Source: Phocoena phocoena (Eukaryota > Chordata > Mammalia > Artiodactyla > Phocoenidae). Taken from it: a DNA stretch of 64,000 nucleotides. Of the stretch, positions 46,105 to 58,040 are shown piece after piece. A program made the translations under genes and the position numbers. The stretch's first letter is position 1. Each line of letters starts with the position of its first letter. The stretch covers positions 59,872,909 to 59,936,908 of the forward strand of contig NC_089234.1 in NCBI RefSeq assembly GCF_963924675.1, given 5' to 3'. The notes beneath the pieces were generated by a model. It was not told where the DNA came from. It did no database searches and was given only the letters and a program-made list of their open reading frames with translations.

Positions 46105-47079
46105 GGTATTCGAATTGACCTGAGTCTTTTTTTTTTTTTTTAAGAAAACGTTACATGTCTAACATTACAAAAGAAAAACATAAATTTGTTTTGGGATGTT
46201 AAAAGTTCCAAATTGATATATTAAAGCAAAGTTTCAACATCAGGTTTTTAGACTGCTTAAAAAAGTTAAATTGGGGGTAGTGTTAATATATCTTAACAAA
46301 AGGAGAGATATATAAGCATTGTACCCTCTGATGTGATGCAATAGGAAGTATACAGGATCACCTATGATGTATTCTTGCCAAAAAATTGAACTAGAATGTG
46401 ATTGCACCTCTACATTTAATTAACAATATGTAGGAATACAGGTGAGAGGAAAATATGTTAAAAGATATCACAAGGATTAGCAAAGTTTATAGGGAATTTC
46501 TGCAGCACAAGTGATCTGATTTGTCTCAACAAATAAATGACAAGGGGAAAAAATTTAAGTGGAAGATTTAGTTCTGAATCATACCTAGGCAAAATGAAGT
46601 TCTCTTTTGTCAGAAATATATTTGATAACACATGCATACAATTATAATGCACCATACCTTTTTTCATTTTTGTTGGAAATAGCACAAAACAGAATTACTT
46701 GGTACTCCTATTTGTAGTAATACTATAAACAATGAGTGCATCTGTGTGTCAATTTGCTCTTTTTTTGCACCCAAACTTTCGACAATAAAAAACAAATTTC
46801 AATCAACCATGCTAGAGAAAAGGCTGAATTAGTTTTTGCCCTCTATAGAAAAATACCTTAAAAAACTGTTGTCATATGAAGAAGTGATCAAAGAGTATGA
46901 AGACAAAAATAATGTAGGCATCAAAAAGTACTATAGAAGTGTTTCAGGAAGTTAATTAATTAAAAATTTTGTTATTATTCTGGAATATGTATTTGTTGGC
47001 TTTTGAAATGTACAAATTGTTAGAGCTCTTTTCTCATTCTAAATAAATATTCACTTACATTGCTTAAAAAGAAGGTGAG
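46105..47079. other. No recognisable gene or element
   Basis: AT-rich sequence with a T-run at 46127-46141. Nothing assignable was seen. Confidence 0.5.
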
Positions 47080-47512
47080 GGAATAGGAACCTATAGATTA
47101 AAAGAGAATATAATGTATGGTCCTTGTTTGGATTCTGCTTTAAATGAACCAACTGTAATAAAACATGTATGGGACAATTAGGAAAATTTGAACAATTACT
47201 AGTTAAATATGATATGAAGGAAATATGTTGATATTTTTAGATGTGATGATGGTACTGTGGTTATCCTTATATGTCAGAGAAATATACTGAAGTATTTTTT
47301 TTGAAAATGATATGATAAATGATTTGCATAAAACAATCCAGTATCTGTTTGTGTGTGTGTAAGGAAATAGGTGAGGGTAAAGATGAAATATCGGCCATAG
47401 GGTTGATAACTGATGACGTTAGGTAATGGATACATGGGATTCATTAAGCTATCCTTCCAACTTTCACAACAGTTTAAAATTTTCATAATAAAATACTAAG
47501 GATATAAAATGG
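47080..47512 (+). repeat. Old L1 3' UTR (L1ME-like)
   Basis: Order of 'gtatgggacaattaggaaaa', 'gtgatgatggtactgtggtt', 'acagtttaaaattttcataa' and 'gtaatggatacatgggattc' follows an old L1 3' UTR. A short (GT)n lies at 47350-47362. Confidence 0.65.
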
Positions 47513-48434
47513 AAGCTTAAAGTTACTGATTACAAAAAAACTAGGAGGCTAGGAATTCAGTACACACTGGCATTCTCCAAGAAAAGCCTTCAAAGACAAG
47601 CCCCCTTTCCTGAGTTTTCAGTGTGCATAGATAAATTAATAGTAGAGGATGCTACTCAGGAACAAACAGAACAATCCAGATTCACAGGTTTGGATCTTTG
47701 TTTCTTTGTGGCAAGTATTTTTTCATTCTTTCCACTACTGCATTATTCAATGAAAGTTCTGCAGTGTCCTTAGGGTCACTGAGTCTTTATTACAATAGGC
47801 AAGCAGAAGGCAGGGGGAAATGAGAGCCAATTGGATGAAAAAATACAGGAAAAATTAGAGAGAACTGCTGCTGATTTTGTGAAGAAATGGTTTCTAAAGC
47901 AAACACACAAGCAGAAAAAAAATAACCATCTACTCTGTGAGCTATATTCTCCTCCACAATAACATAAAACAGATTATTCAGATGGAAAAACCCACCTAAT
48001 TTTGCTCCTGCAAAGTATTCTGTTTTAACTCTATCTTCTCTGACAATAAAACTCACAAAGAAGAATGGGGCAGGGTATTATTCTATTATAAGAGAAATAG
48101 AGAAACAATGAGTCATGAATAATACAAATGAAATAAGATACAATTCTTCTGGTTCTTTTGGTACATGACCTGAAGGTTGTACAAGGAATGAAACCAAGTA
48201 GATTAAGCTGTAGTGAAAAGCTACTCAACCCAATTACATGGGAGCTACAAATATTTCAAAATAAGTTTGAGTGGTGATGTTTTTGTAAAGGATTTACGAG
48301 CTCACTTTTTATAGGCATTTATAGAATACGAAGAAATATATAAACAAATATTATTTTAATGTTGAAATAAAAGCATAAAACAGAAGGTGAATCTTTAAAG
48401 ATTATGCAAAGAAATCAACGTTCTGTTTACTTTT
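47513..48434. other. No recognisable gene or element
   Basis: Unassigned sequence. Minus-strand frames of 65 and 88 codons (47790-48228) overlap and show no motif that I could name. Confidence 0.45.
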
Positions 48435-48449
48435 AAAAACAAAGGCTGA

Positions 48450-48777
48450 GGGCTTCCCTGGTGGTGCAGTGGTTAAGAGTCCGCCTGCCAATGCAGGGGA
48501 CACGGGTTCAAACCCTGGTCGGGGAAGATCCCACATGCCGCGGAACAACTAGTCCCATGCGCCACAGCTACTGGGCCTGCGCTCTGGAGCCCATGAGCCA
48601 CAACTACTGAAGCACACATGCCTAGAGCCTGTGCTCCGCAACAGGAGAAGCCACCGCAATGGGAAGCCCACGCACCGCAAAAGAGAGTTGCCCCAGCTCA
48701 CCGCAACTGGAGAAAGCCTGCGTGCAGCTGTGAAGACCCAACGCAGCCTAAACAAACGAACAAACAAATAAATAAAT
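48450..48777 (+). mobile_element. Long-form CHR SINE
   Basis: Head 'ggcttccctggtggtgcagt', B box 'gggttcaaaccctggtcggg', 'cacaactactgaagc' repeats and a TAAA tail. The perfect 15-base TSD aaaaacaaaggctga lies at 48435-48449 and 48778-48792. Confidence 0.96.
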
Positions 48778-48792
48778 AAAAACAAAGGCTGA

Positions 48793-49609
48793 ATATTTTG
48801 AAGATATATACATACTGAATACAGTGGCACAAGGCTGTCTCTGAGAGCAGTGGCTATCCAACAGCCTAGAGCAGCTAAGTATTTGCCTTCACCATAATTT
48901 TCCTTTTTCACTCAGTTTCTGATGAAATTACAAATTTGTTGGCCTCATTTATAGGTTCCTGACAGTTTCATTAAAGAACTTTTAAGACATTCAGAAGCCC
49001 TGACCAGAGCTATTAGCTTTGAGTCACTCATTAACCTTTATTTTCTTTTTTAGAGAAAACTCAAATAGGCTTGATTTGTAGTTCAATTAAATACAAAATT
49101 ATTTTTAAATGTAAATGGGGTTAACAAAATTTCTTTGTCTTGTTTATCTTTTATGCTTGCTAGACTCACTGAAAATGCTGAAGTTACTGAAGCAAAGGAT
49201 AGATGATTGTCTCAAAGGAGGCAAGGAAAATCCTGAGAATACACTAAGAGTCTGCCTCTAGAACCATTTGTATCAGGAAATGCCTTATGGCCTTCAGGAT
49301 AGTACGGGCTGATCTCTCAAACGTGGAAGTTTCCATTTTTCAGTTGAACACTTGGTATCACAATTCCTCAAAGGCCACATATGTATTCTTAAAGGAAATC
49401 TTACATGAATGTGGAAAACATGTTTAATTGAGGGTCACCTTGAATTAATTACCTAGAACCCTCAAGAAACAAGATATGTTTCCTATTTTCTTTTAGAATA
49501 TTGTAGCAATTTTCAAGAAAACAAGCTGGCAAAGAATTACTAAAGATAATCTTCTAAGAAATCTGTGGGTCAGAGTCAGTCCAAGCCTCTCAAAAGGAAA
49601 TTGGGCTTG
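48793..49609. other. No recognisable gene or element
   Basis: Unassigned sequence. No notable frame or repeat. Confidence 0.5.
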
Positions 49610-49795
49610 TGGGAAGAACATGTGACTCGAGTCAGAAGGCCAGAGTTCTAATGTTAGCTCCATTACTGGCTAAGACCATGACCTCTCTCAAGTCCCTCAC
49701 CTTTCTCTGAACTTCGGTTTCTCCATCTGTGACGTGAGGACTGGATTAGACGATTTTTAAGGTCCTGACTATAAAATTCTATCAAGTCATTTTGA
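49610..49795 (+). repeat. MIR SINE (MIR3-like)
   Basis: 'gactcgagtcagaaggccag', 'taatgttagctccattactg', 'acttcggtttctccatctgt' and 'attagacgatttttaaggtc' run in MIR order with a MIR3-like 3' end. Confidence 0.8.
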
Positions 49796-50935
49796 TCCTA
49801 GAGTTTCTATAATACAATCCTAGAAGATGAAAAATAAATTTATATTCAAAATAATGTCTCTGAAGTTATTATACCTGGCATTATAATCATTCAAAAGTCA
49901 TATTAACACACTGTATACCTATAAAATCAACAGAATAGATCTTTTGAAAATACTTTCAGCAAAAAGGACTCGAAGTGTTGAGTTAATACTAATTATCTAG
50001 AAAATTATTTAATCAATTTGAACCCCTTACCACCTCTATTTTTAAAGCATTTTAAATTTCTATCACACAGTAATAGTTACCTAGCTTAATAGATGATATT
50101 GTATTATAACACTAGAAGTACTATAAATTTTTTAGAGGGCAGTCTTCAAAGCACCATGGATATGGTCTCTGCCTAGCCCCACCTCCCCAAGTTAATGATC
50201 ATATGCTAAACTTTTTGGTTTCTCCCTTCACTGAAACAGTTTTTAAAAAATCCAACACCTAAAATTTGTGTGCTTATTTGGATGTAAATTATATTTCAGT
50301 TAAAAAAATGTTTTAGTGCTTGCTGGCAAGGTTAAAAAAATCATCCAAACACAATTCAATTCAAAGATTTTCTTTAGGAAAGCACAACTTTCTTTTTTCA
50401 GTGTTCTCTTAGAGGATGTTTGCTTTTATTTTCAGGCTTTCAAGTGAAGAGACTAACTCAGAGGACATAATTTCTAGACAGCGTAGATATATGGATTCAT
50501 TAAGTCATTCAGTAAGTAAATTTTTACTTGCTGATAGATGAAAAAGAGGCTTTTCCATCTTTTTGCATTACTTGTCAGATTCACTATAAAAAAAAAGAAA
50601 CTATAATGATCCAATCAAGTGTTAGATGTCTAATATATTTCAAAAGTAATTTATGACACATTTTTCATATATTATTTACAATCCTTAAGATACAAATAAG
50701 CAATTCATAAAAGAAATACAAATGGCCAAGTAACCAGAAAAAATGTTCAATCTTAATAATGACAATTATTAAAAACAATGAAATGAGTTGGGCTTTTCTT
50801 TAGAATAAAGAGATTTAGTAGTATCTAACAGGTGCTCTTTGCCCCAACAATTCTGCTTTCATTTTTAATACTGAACTTGTCACAAGTATATAGATATGAG
50901 TGTTCACTGGAGAATAACTTCATGAAGGCTCCAAA
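49796..50935. other. No recognisable gene or element
   Basis: AT-rich sequence. Nothing assignable was seen. Confidence 0.5.
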
Positions 50936-50939
50936 TTTA

Positions 50940-51025
50940 GTTTTGTTTACCACCATGTTTTCAAAACCAAAAACAGTGCTTAGCACACAGAGGGTGCTCA
51001 TTAAATATTTACTGGATGAATGAAT
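50940..51025 (+). repeat. L2 3' terminus
   Basis: 'cagtgcttagcacacagagg' and 'tgctcattaaatatttactg' with terminal 'gatgaatgaatg' match the L2 end and its short 3' repeat. Confidence 0.75.
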
Positions 51026-51595
51026 GTTCACTATAGCACTGTTTATTATAGTGAATATTTGGAAACAATCTAAATAAATTATGATATAGCAATACAATGA
51101 AATACTATATAGCTGTTAAAAAAGAATGAGGTTGATCCACATACAAATCTTTGAAAAGAATGTATCATGGACCTCTTATGTACAAAAATTAAGTTATAAA
51201 ATTAAATACAGTGTTAAAATATATAATATGATTCTGTATTTGCGCTTAAAATATATCCACACATTTGTATATGCATAGAGAAGTCTGGAATCTACATCTA
51301 ACTGTTAATGGTTTTATCTCTTAGGAGAGATGACTCGCTTTTTACTCTATAACAGTTTTGTATTTTCTGACTTACTTAAAAATATCACATATTACTCTAA
51401 TAAGAAAAGACTTCTAAAATTAAAAAAAAATTTTTTTAATGCACATAGAAAAAAGTTCTGGGAGGATGCAATAAAAATACAGTGGTTACCTGTGGATGCT
51501 GGGATAATGGGTAGCTTTTTTTTCCCCTTTAATGCATTTAGTTTAATAAAAAATAATACCACACTGGGTAGTTTTCTTACCCCTTTATTCATTTC
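51026..51595 (+). repeat. Old L1 3' part
   Basis: 'tggaaacaatctaaataaat', 'gcaatacaatgaaatactat', 'aaaaagaatgaggttgatcc' and 'atacagtggttacctgtgga' follow the tail of ORF2 and the 3' UTR of an old L1. All frames are broken. Confidence 0.7.
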
Positions 51596-51611
51596 TATAA
51601 AAATCAAATTG

Positions 51612-51794
51612 AAACCTGCTGTATAGCACAGGGAGCTCAGCTCAGTGCTCTGTGATGACCTAGATGGGTGGGATGGAGGTGGGGAGGGAGGTCCAAGAGG
51701 GAGGGGATATATGTGTACCTATAGCTGATTCACTTCATTGTACACCAGAAACTAACAAAACATTGTAAAGCAATTATACTCCAATTAAAAATAA
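51612..51794 (+). mobile_element. Very short L1 3' UTR insertion
   Basis: 'gctgtatagcacagggagct', 'gtgctctgtgatgacctaga', 'gctgattcacttcattgtac' and 'gcaattatactccaattaaa' are L1 3' UTR text. TSD ataaaaatcaaattg (51597-51611) is matched by aaaaaatcaaattg ending at 51807. It is about 180 bases long and extremely 5' truncated. Confidence 0.9.
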
Positions 51795-51807
51795 AAAAAT
51801 CAAATTG

Positions 51808-51931
51808 GGAGAGTACCCCAGTGGCCTAATGGTTAGTATATCAGGCTTTCACTGCTATGGCCCAGGTTCAATCCCTGGTTGGGGAACTGAGATCCTGCAA
51901 GCTACACTGCGTGGCCAAAAAAAAAAAAAAA
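51808..51931 (+). mobile_element. Short tRNA-derived SINE reusing the same target
   Basis: The head 'gagagtaccccagtggccta' departs from 'cttccctgg', but the B box 'aggttcaatccctggttggg' and 'gatcctgcaagctacactgc' fit the short CHR-type form. Poly(A) follows. Its TSD atcaaattg (51799-51807 and 51932-51940) is the word already duplicated by the L1 piece. Confidence 0.85.
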
Positions 51932-52039
51932 ATCAAATTGTATGTATCAAGAATATGAATTATTTTTGTAATTAGGGAAAAATAACATAAAAAATGTCAA
52001 AACCTCAAGTTATTTAATTATGTTAATACTGTTTTGCCA

Positions 52040-52125
52040 TCAAACTGAAGCTCATAGAGGTTAGATAACATTTACAAGGTCACATAGCTAGAAAGAGATA
52101 TCTAAGGCAGTTCCCTAAGAGTTAT
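52040..52125 (-). repeat. MIR fragment, minus strand
   Basis: 'gaagctcatagaggttagat', 'catttacaaggtcacatagc' and 'tagaaagagatatctaaggc' are the MIR core complement. Confidence 0.6.
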
Positions 52126-52129
52126 AATT

Positions 52130-52590
52130 CACAACAAAAATATAACAATTATGAACATCTGTGCACCAAATAGCACAGAAGCTATTTGTCATAAAGTAGA
52201 GAGAAGAGATACAAGATGAAACACACAGAAATATATTAGTAACAGGAGACTTTCACTTCTTAGACCAACATCATCAGGTAGACAAAAATAATAGGGAAAA
52301 GGCTAGTTAATTTAGTTAATAAGCTAGAATATGTATGTATATAGATATGTGGGTATATTCTGTACCTATCAAATGTCCATGGAACATTAATGAAAACTGA
52401 CCACATTAAGTCACAATGAAAATACAAATAAATTCCAAAACGTAGCAAAAATAAAGGAAACACTCTGTAATCATAGTGCAATAAAACTAGAAATTTGTAG
52501 CAAAACCAGAAAATAAAAAAGTCCTTCTGCCTGGAAATTCAAAAACTATTTGTTAAACAATTCTTGGTCAAAGAGGAAATAAGGATTGCT
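52130..52590 (+). repeat. Ancient L1 ORF2 endonuclease remnant
   Basis: 'ttatgaacatctgtgcacca', 'agtaacaggagactttcact' and 'gaccacattaagtcacaatg' correspond to the L1 endonuclease C-half and the stretch after it. It is heavily diverged with stops. Confidence 0.65.
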
Positions 52591-53425
52591 TAAATTTCCC
52601 TCTTAAGGCTTTGGCCTTGCCTTATATAGGATGCAATATCTCTATAATTGTTTTAAATGTTTCTATTCAAGAAATGTTAAGGTACTTGTGTGTAGTTTAG
52701 GGCAAAAGTAATCAGAACATGGACCTGGCTTTCCTGGTGTTTTGTGGAAACCCCTGGTGGATCAATGAGCTCTAACAGTTACAAAGTAGCATTATTTTAA
52801 ACCAATCTGTTCACTTGGGCCAAGAAACAAATACCACATCATAGGCACCTTATCAGAAGCCAGCATCTCCAGTCACCAGGATCTGTGATCCAACTGAGGG
52901 ATGAATAAGTTAACAGTGTGCCCAGGTGTTATTTGGTGTTAGAGGAAAACTTGGCACAACTCCCTAGAGTTTATTTATCTTGGAATCTGATAGAAAGTAT
53001 TTTGATATTCCCCCATTTTTTGAAAGTTTGCTTTACCTACTTCACTTTTATGGAAGACTTACATTAGTACCTGGTTTCACTAACGAAAAGAAATCTGAAG
53101 ATGATTTTCATTTTTATGAAAAAAGGCAAAAATAGCATTCAGTATCTGTTTTGCAATGAGCCATGGTACAGGCAGTGCACAACCCGAGCTATGAGAGCGG
53201 CACTGCCAACCTCCTTCCCTGGGAACAACACTCAGCATCTTGGCATCAAGCCACCAGAGCTTTCAATTGTGTCTGTGGGAATCTGTGCTTTACTTAGATT
53301 TACTTTGTGCATCCATTAACAAGAGCTGTCCTAAAGTAATTGCTTCTTTGTTTTATGCCATTTCTGCTTACAAAGTTTCATAGGAATGCTCTACTTTTGG
53401 ATACCAGTGAAACCTTATACATAAA
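52591..53425. other. Unassigned sequence
   Basis: Less AT-rich than its surroundings around 53150-53280. A 72-codon plus-strand frame (53101-53319) contains '[20 protein letters not shown]' but no recognised domain. No repeat could be named. Confidence 0.4.
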
Positions 53426-53431
53426 AGCATA

Positions 53432-53656
53432 GGGCTTCCCTTGTAGCGCAGTGGTTAAGAATCTGCCTGCCAGTGCGGGGGACACAGGTTCGAGCCCTGG
53501 TCTGGGAAGATCCTATGTGCCGTGGAGCAACTAAGCCCGCGTGCCACAACTACTGAGCCTGCACTCTAGGGCCTGCGAGCCACAACTACTGAGCCCACGT
53601 GCCACAACTACCGAAGCCTGTGCACCTAATAAATAAATTTATTTATTTTTTAAAAA
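53432..53656 (+). mobile_element. CHR SINE, shortened long form
   Basis: Head 'gggcttcccttgtagcgcag', B box 'aggttcgagccctggtctgg', 'cacaactactgagcc' repeats, then an early jump to the TAAA tail. The body ends after 'gtgcaccta', so about 100 bases are missing. TSD may be atacataa (53418-53425 and 53661-53668). Confidence 0.9.
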
Positions 53657-53669
53657 GATATACATAATT

Positions 53670-54119
53670 AGTACATAGTAGAATTTTAAAATGTATGCAA
53701 GCTTCAAATGGGAATTTGTAAATGGGATTTCAAAGAAACTTCATACCTGCCAAAGATACCCTAGGATCCTGAGGGGGTCTATTTCTCACTCTCTGTAGTT
53801 AGGGGTACTACAGGAGACTAGCTTGAAAATCACCTGGTATAGTAACTTTTTTGGTTACAATGCCAGGCAAGATCCAGTAAAGTAAACAATGAGGGAGCTT
53901 TTGTGGATAAACAAAGTAATCATAAAATTAAGAAAAAAAAAAAAAAAAAGGAAAAAATTGAGAACAGAAGTTTCAGTGCACAACTGTAGGTGACCAAAAG
54001 CACCATATAATAATGCCTCATTTGCTTGGCACGATCAGAAAATTGAGTATTCCACATAAGTGACTTTTCCATGAAACTAAAGCTTACCCTTTTAAGTATA
54101 AAACCTTTTTAAGTTTTAA
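53670..54119. other. Unassigned sequence with poly(A) run
   Basis: A run of about 18 A residues at 53933-53949. I could not attach a SINE or L1 body to it with confidence. Confidence 0.45.
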
Positions 54120-54164
54120 TTTTCCTCTGAAGAACTCCCAAAGTATTTTTACTTTATATTTTAT

Positions 54165-54400
54165 TTTATGCAAATATATTGTACAATGAATTCCCATGTA
54201 CCCATCACCCAGATTCAACAATTGCTAACTTACGGTTGATCTTATTTCATCTGCCCCACACTCCATTTCCCCCACTTATATATTATTTTGAAGCAAGTTC
54301 CCAGAAGCTATATCATTTTATACACTAATATTTCAATATCTCTAAAAGATAAAATTATTTTAAAACATAATCACAATGATCATAGACACACATTTTCAAT
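54165..54400 (+). repeat. L1M-type 3' UTR fragment
   Basis: 'acaatgaattcccatgtacc', 'catcacccagattcaacaat', 'tattttgaagcaagttccca', 'caatatctctaaaagataaa' and 'acataatcacaatgatcata' follow an old L1 3' UTR closely. Confidence 0.75.
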
Positions 54401-54959
54401 TTTTAAGCAGTTTTAATGGAAATTTTTCTAAATTTACTCATTTTAGTTATGGATTATGAAACAACTTTTATTTGACAATCCAAAGTCAATATTCCTGGAA
54501 ATGGGGTGCTGCTATATCAAAAACCTAAAACATGTGGTGCTGACTCTGAAATGGGGCGGCAGGTGGAGGCACGATAGGCCTCAAGGAGACTGCTGTTGAG
54601 AGCTTAAAGGAAAATGAGGAAAATTTCATCAGAAGCTAGAGGAAATATATGTAGTGGTGGAAATTTTGGCAATACTGTAACCTGCGGTAACATAGAAAAA
54701 AGGAAATGTACCTAATGAACTCAATGTTCTAGCTAAGGAGATTTTGAGGCAGAGTTTTAAAGGTGCTACCTACCTTCTTGTAGCTATCTATAGTAAAATA
54801 CAAGTGGAAGAGAGAAGCTATTAAAAAAAAAACCTACCTTTTTTCTTTTCAAAAAAATTTTAGAGGATATATAAATAACCTGGGATTTTCTGGGTTTGAA
54901 AATAACTTTTTCTCATTTCAAAACTTATCTCTACAGTAGGCAAACTATTCTCAAATTAA
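54401..54959. other. No recognisable gene or element
   Basis: AT-rich sequence between the L1M fragment and the L1 insertion; nothing assignable. Confidence 0.5.
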
Positions 54960-54972
54960 GAAATAGGTTCTA

Positions 54973-55779
54973 ATGTAAATAAAAACAAAAATAAACAAGT
55001 GGGACCTAATGAAACTTAAAAGCTTTTGCACAGCAAAGGAAACCATAAACAAGACCAAAAGACAACCCTCAGAATGGGAGAAAATATTTGCAAATGAAGC
55101 AACTGACAAAGGATTAATCTCCAAAATATACAAGCAGCTCACGCAGCTCAATATCAAAAAAAAAAACAACCCAATCCAAAAATGGGCAGTAGACCTAAAT
55201 AGACATTTCTCCAAAGAAGATATACAGATTGCCAACAAACACATGAAAGAATGTTCAACATCACTCATCATTAGAGAAATGCAAATCAAAACTACAATGA
55301 GGTATCACCTCACACCAGTCAGAATGGCCATCATCAAAAAATCTACAAAACAATAAACGCTGGAGAGGGTGTGGAGAAAAGGGAACCCTCTTGCACTGTT
55401 GGTGGGAATGTAAATTGATACAGCACTATGGAGAACAGTACGGAGGTTCCTTAAAAAGCTACAAATAGAACTACCATACGACCCAGCAATCCCACTACGG
55501 GGCATATACCCTGAGAAAACCATAATTCAAAGAGTCATGTACCACAATGTTCATTGTGCCTCTGTTTACAATAGCTAGGACATGGAAGCAACCTAAGTGT
55601 CCATTGACAGATGAATGGATAAAGAAGATGTGGCACATATATACAATGGAATATTATTCAGCCATAAAAAGAAACGAAATTGAGTGAGGTGGATGGACCT
55701 AGGGTCTGTCATAAGGAGTGAAGTAAGTCAGGAAGAGAAAAACAAATACCGTATGCTAACACATATATATGGAATCTAA
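54973..55779 (+). pseudogene. L1 ORF2 C-terminal remnant
   Basis: The C-terminal region of ORF2p is recognisable: '[20 protein letters not shown]', '[20 protein letters not shown]', '[20 protein letters not shown]'. The frame is open to 55356, where an extra A near 55347 shifts it. More indels follow up to the family stop at 55777-55779. Endonuclease and RT are absent. Confidence 0.92.
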
Positions 55780-56153
55780 ACAAACAAAAAAAATATGATT
55801 ATGAAGAACCTAGGGGCAGGACAGGAATAGACACGGAGACGTAGAGAATGGACCTGAGGGCATGGGGAGGGGGAAGGGTAAGCTGGGACAAAGTGAGAGA
55901 GTGGCATGGACTTATATATACTACCAAATGTAAAATAGATAGCTAGTGGGAAGCAGCCACATAGCACAGGGAGATCAGCTCGGTGCTTTGTGACCACCTA
56001 GAGGGGTAGGATAGGGAGGGTGGGAGGGAGACACAAGAAGGAGGAGATATGGGGATAGATGTATATGTATAGCTGATTCACTTTGTTATAAAGCAGAAAC
56101 TCACACACACCATTGTAAAGCAATTATACTCCAATAAAGATGTTAAAAAAAAA
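54973..56153 (+). mobile_element. 5'-truncated L1, 3' 1.2 kb
   Basis: Contains the ORF2 C-terminus and a 3' UTR of the same type as 40739-46088, ending in an A-run. TSD aaataggttcta (54961-54972) against aagtaggttcta (56154-56165), two mismatches in 12. Confidence 0.93.
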
Positions 56154-56269
56154 AAGTAGGTTCTAGGCAAACATCAAATTGAAAATGAACCTTTAAGATC
56201 CTTCATTAAGACCTTGACAAGACTTAAGGTGATGCCTTATAGATCCTTTCAAACAGAAACAAAAAGGGT

Positions 56270-57114
56270 ATCAATAAGGGTATGCCTCACAGATACTCTC
56301 CGTTAAACAACAGGGTTTCTGAGAATCTGAAGGGTCTTGTCCCACTGCAGTCTCACTGGGAGCTCGAGGTTGAGAAGGGCTTACCTTGATGAAAATTTTG
56401 GTGTGGGTTTGTCTAATGGAGTGAATTTATAAACTGATTTAATAAGAAGCCCACAGAAGTTGGGTTGCAGAAACTATACAGACATGGACAGAAAAGGTCA
56501 GAAACAAAACAAAATGAAGGGAGGCTTTGGACCTCCCAAACTTCTATAAGGTTACTCAAGAGCAAAAAAAAAAAAAAGAAAAAAAAAAGAAAGAGACTAA
56601 CAGAGACTAATTTTTAATGCAAAAGAAAGGATGACTCAGCAGAATCAAGAGCCCAGAGGGCAGAGCCAAGAATTTTAGCAAACAACCTCAAAGACACAAA
56701 TATTGAGCCTAATCAAGCAACTGGCAATATATGTTTGGCTGGATTCCAGAACTGCTATCAATCAGTGACTGCTATGTATCGCTTGTTCTTCCCTCTTTTT
56801 CAATGGGAGCATCTATCATGGTTATCCTATAGTACCCTACTGCCATTATATGTTGCAATGTATGTGGGGCAGATAACTTATCTCTTTAGTCACAGGCCTT
56901 CAAATCAAGAAGGGATGGTTCTCAAGGAGTTGTACGCAGGGAATTGTACCTGTGGTGCCTCATTCACACCTGGACTTGATATAGGTAAGATCCTAGACTT
57001 GGAGTTGCTGGTGTAATGGAATGTGAATTGAGGATCTTGGTATAGGAGCTGAATGTATTTTGCATGTGGAAAATGAATGCTTATGGATAGAGGGCAGACT
57101 GGAAAATTGTGTTT
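56270..57114 (+). mobile_element. ERVL-MaLR internal sequence, 3' part
   Basis: From about 56640 the text 'ggctggattccagaactgct', 'caatcagtgactgctatgta', 'gggagcatctatcatggtta', 'ctgaatgtattttgcatgtg' and 'gatagagggcagactgg' follows MaLR internal sequence just upstream of its 3' LTR. The part before 56640 is assigned by position only. No gag, pol or env frame was recognised. A 93-codon frame at 56735-57016 is probably accidental. Confidence 0.6.
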
Positions 57115-57610
57115 ACTAAAGATGGCCACCACAACATATCCTATCCCACAGGTTTTTCTCACAATATGATGAAGCCAATAATTCTTTCCATCAAAAGAAG
57201 GATCTATGATTCTTCGAATCTGGGTAGAACAGTGAACATGGAAGAAGTAACAATATGACTTCTGAAACTAAGTCATAAAAGGCAACAAAGCTTCCACCTG
57301 GCTCTTTTGAGAAATTCACTCTTGAAAGCCAGTCACCATGTGCTTAGAAATTCTAGGTCACATAGAGAGGCCACATATAGATATTCCATAATACAGCCCC
57401 AGCTGAGGTACAAGCTGACAGCCAGCCCAGCCAGACATGTTGAGGAAGACCCCATCATCATCTGACTGTAACCACATGAGACACCCTAAGCACGAACTAT
57501 CTCGCTGCACCCAATCAACCCACAAAACCATGAGAGATAATAATATAATAACTGTTGTCGTTTTAAGTCACTAAATTTCAAGCTGATTTGTTACAAAGTA
57601 ATATATAACA
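57115..57610 (+). mobile_element. ERVL-MaLR 3' LTR (MLT1-like)
   Basis: Contains 'acaaagcttccacctggctc', 'gccccagctgaggtacaagc', 'gacagccagcccagccagac', 'aaccatgagagataataata' and the terminal part 'tgttgtcgttttaagtcact', 'gatttgttacaaagtaatat'. This is the MLT1 LTR order. It is directly preceded by internal sequence, so this is the 3' LTR. Confidence 0.8.
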
Positions 57611-57814
57611 TGAACCCAGTCTACCCCTCCTGAATAAACTAAACCCTCATGGCCACAAAAGGATACAGGCCTATTTACCTATATATTAAGTGGCCCAAGA
57701 CTACTGAGCTTCTATAAAAATTTTCTGATAGTTCTTCCTTTTTCTGGTTATTCTCTTTTTGAGTGGTTTCAATAGCTGTTGCTCCTACTCAGATTACTGC
57801 AGTAAACCTTGAAA

Positions 57815-58040
57815 AGCAGCATAATCATCATTGCCACCAGCATCTATTGGGCACTAACCATGTAACACACTATACCTTACATGCATTGATGTCATTTAAT
57901 CTTCAAAAGCAACTCCTGAGGTGGTACTACCATTATTCCCATATTTACATGGAGATACTGAATGACTTTATCCAAGGTCACACAGCTAGGAAGCGGAATA
58001 GCCAGGATTCAAACTTGACTTCATAGGCCCCACACTTTAT
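57815..58040 (-). repeat. MIR SINE, minus strand
   Basis: 'ctattgggcactaaccatgt', 'catttaatcttcaaaagcaa', 'ccatatttacatggagatac', 'ccaaggtcacacagctagga' and 'ggattcaaacttgacttcat' are the complement of MIR nearly end to end. Confidence 0.9.

Noticed and set aside
48549..48911. 120-codon minus-strand frame.
   Set aside because: Mostly antisense CHR SINE sequence with repeated 'SSCGSWAPE'-like peptides.
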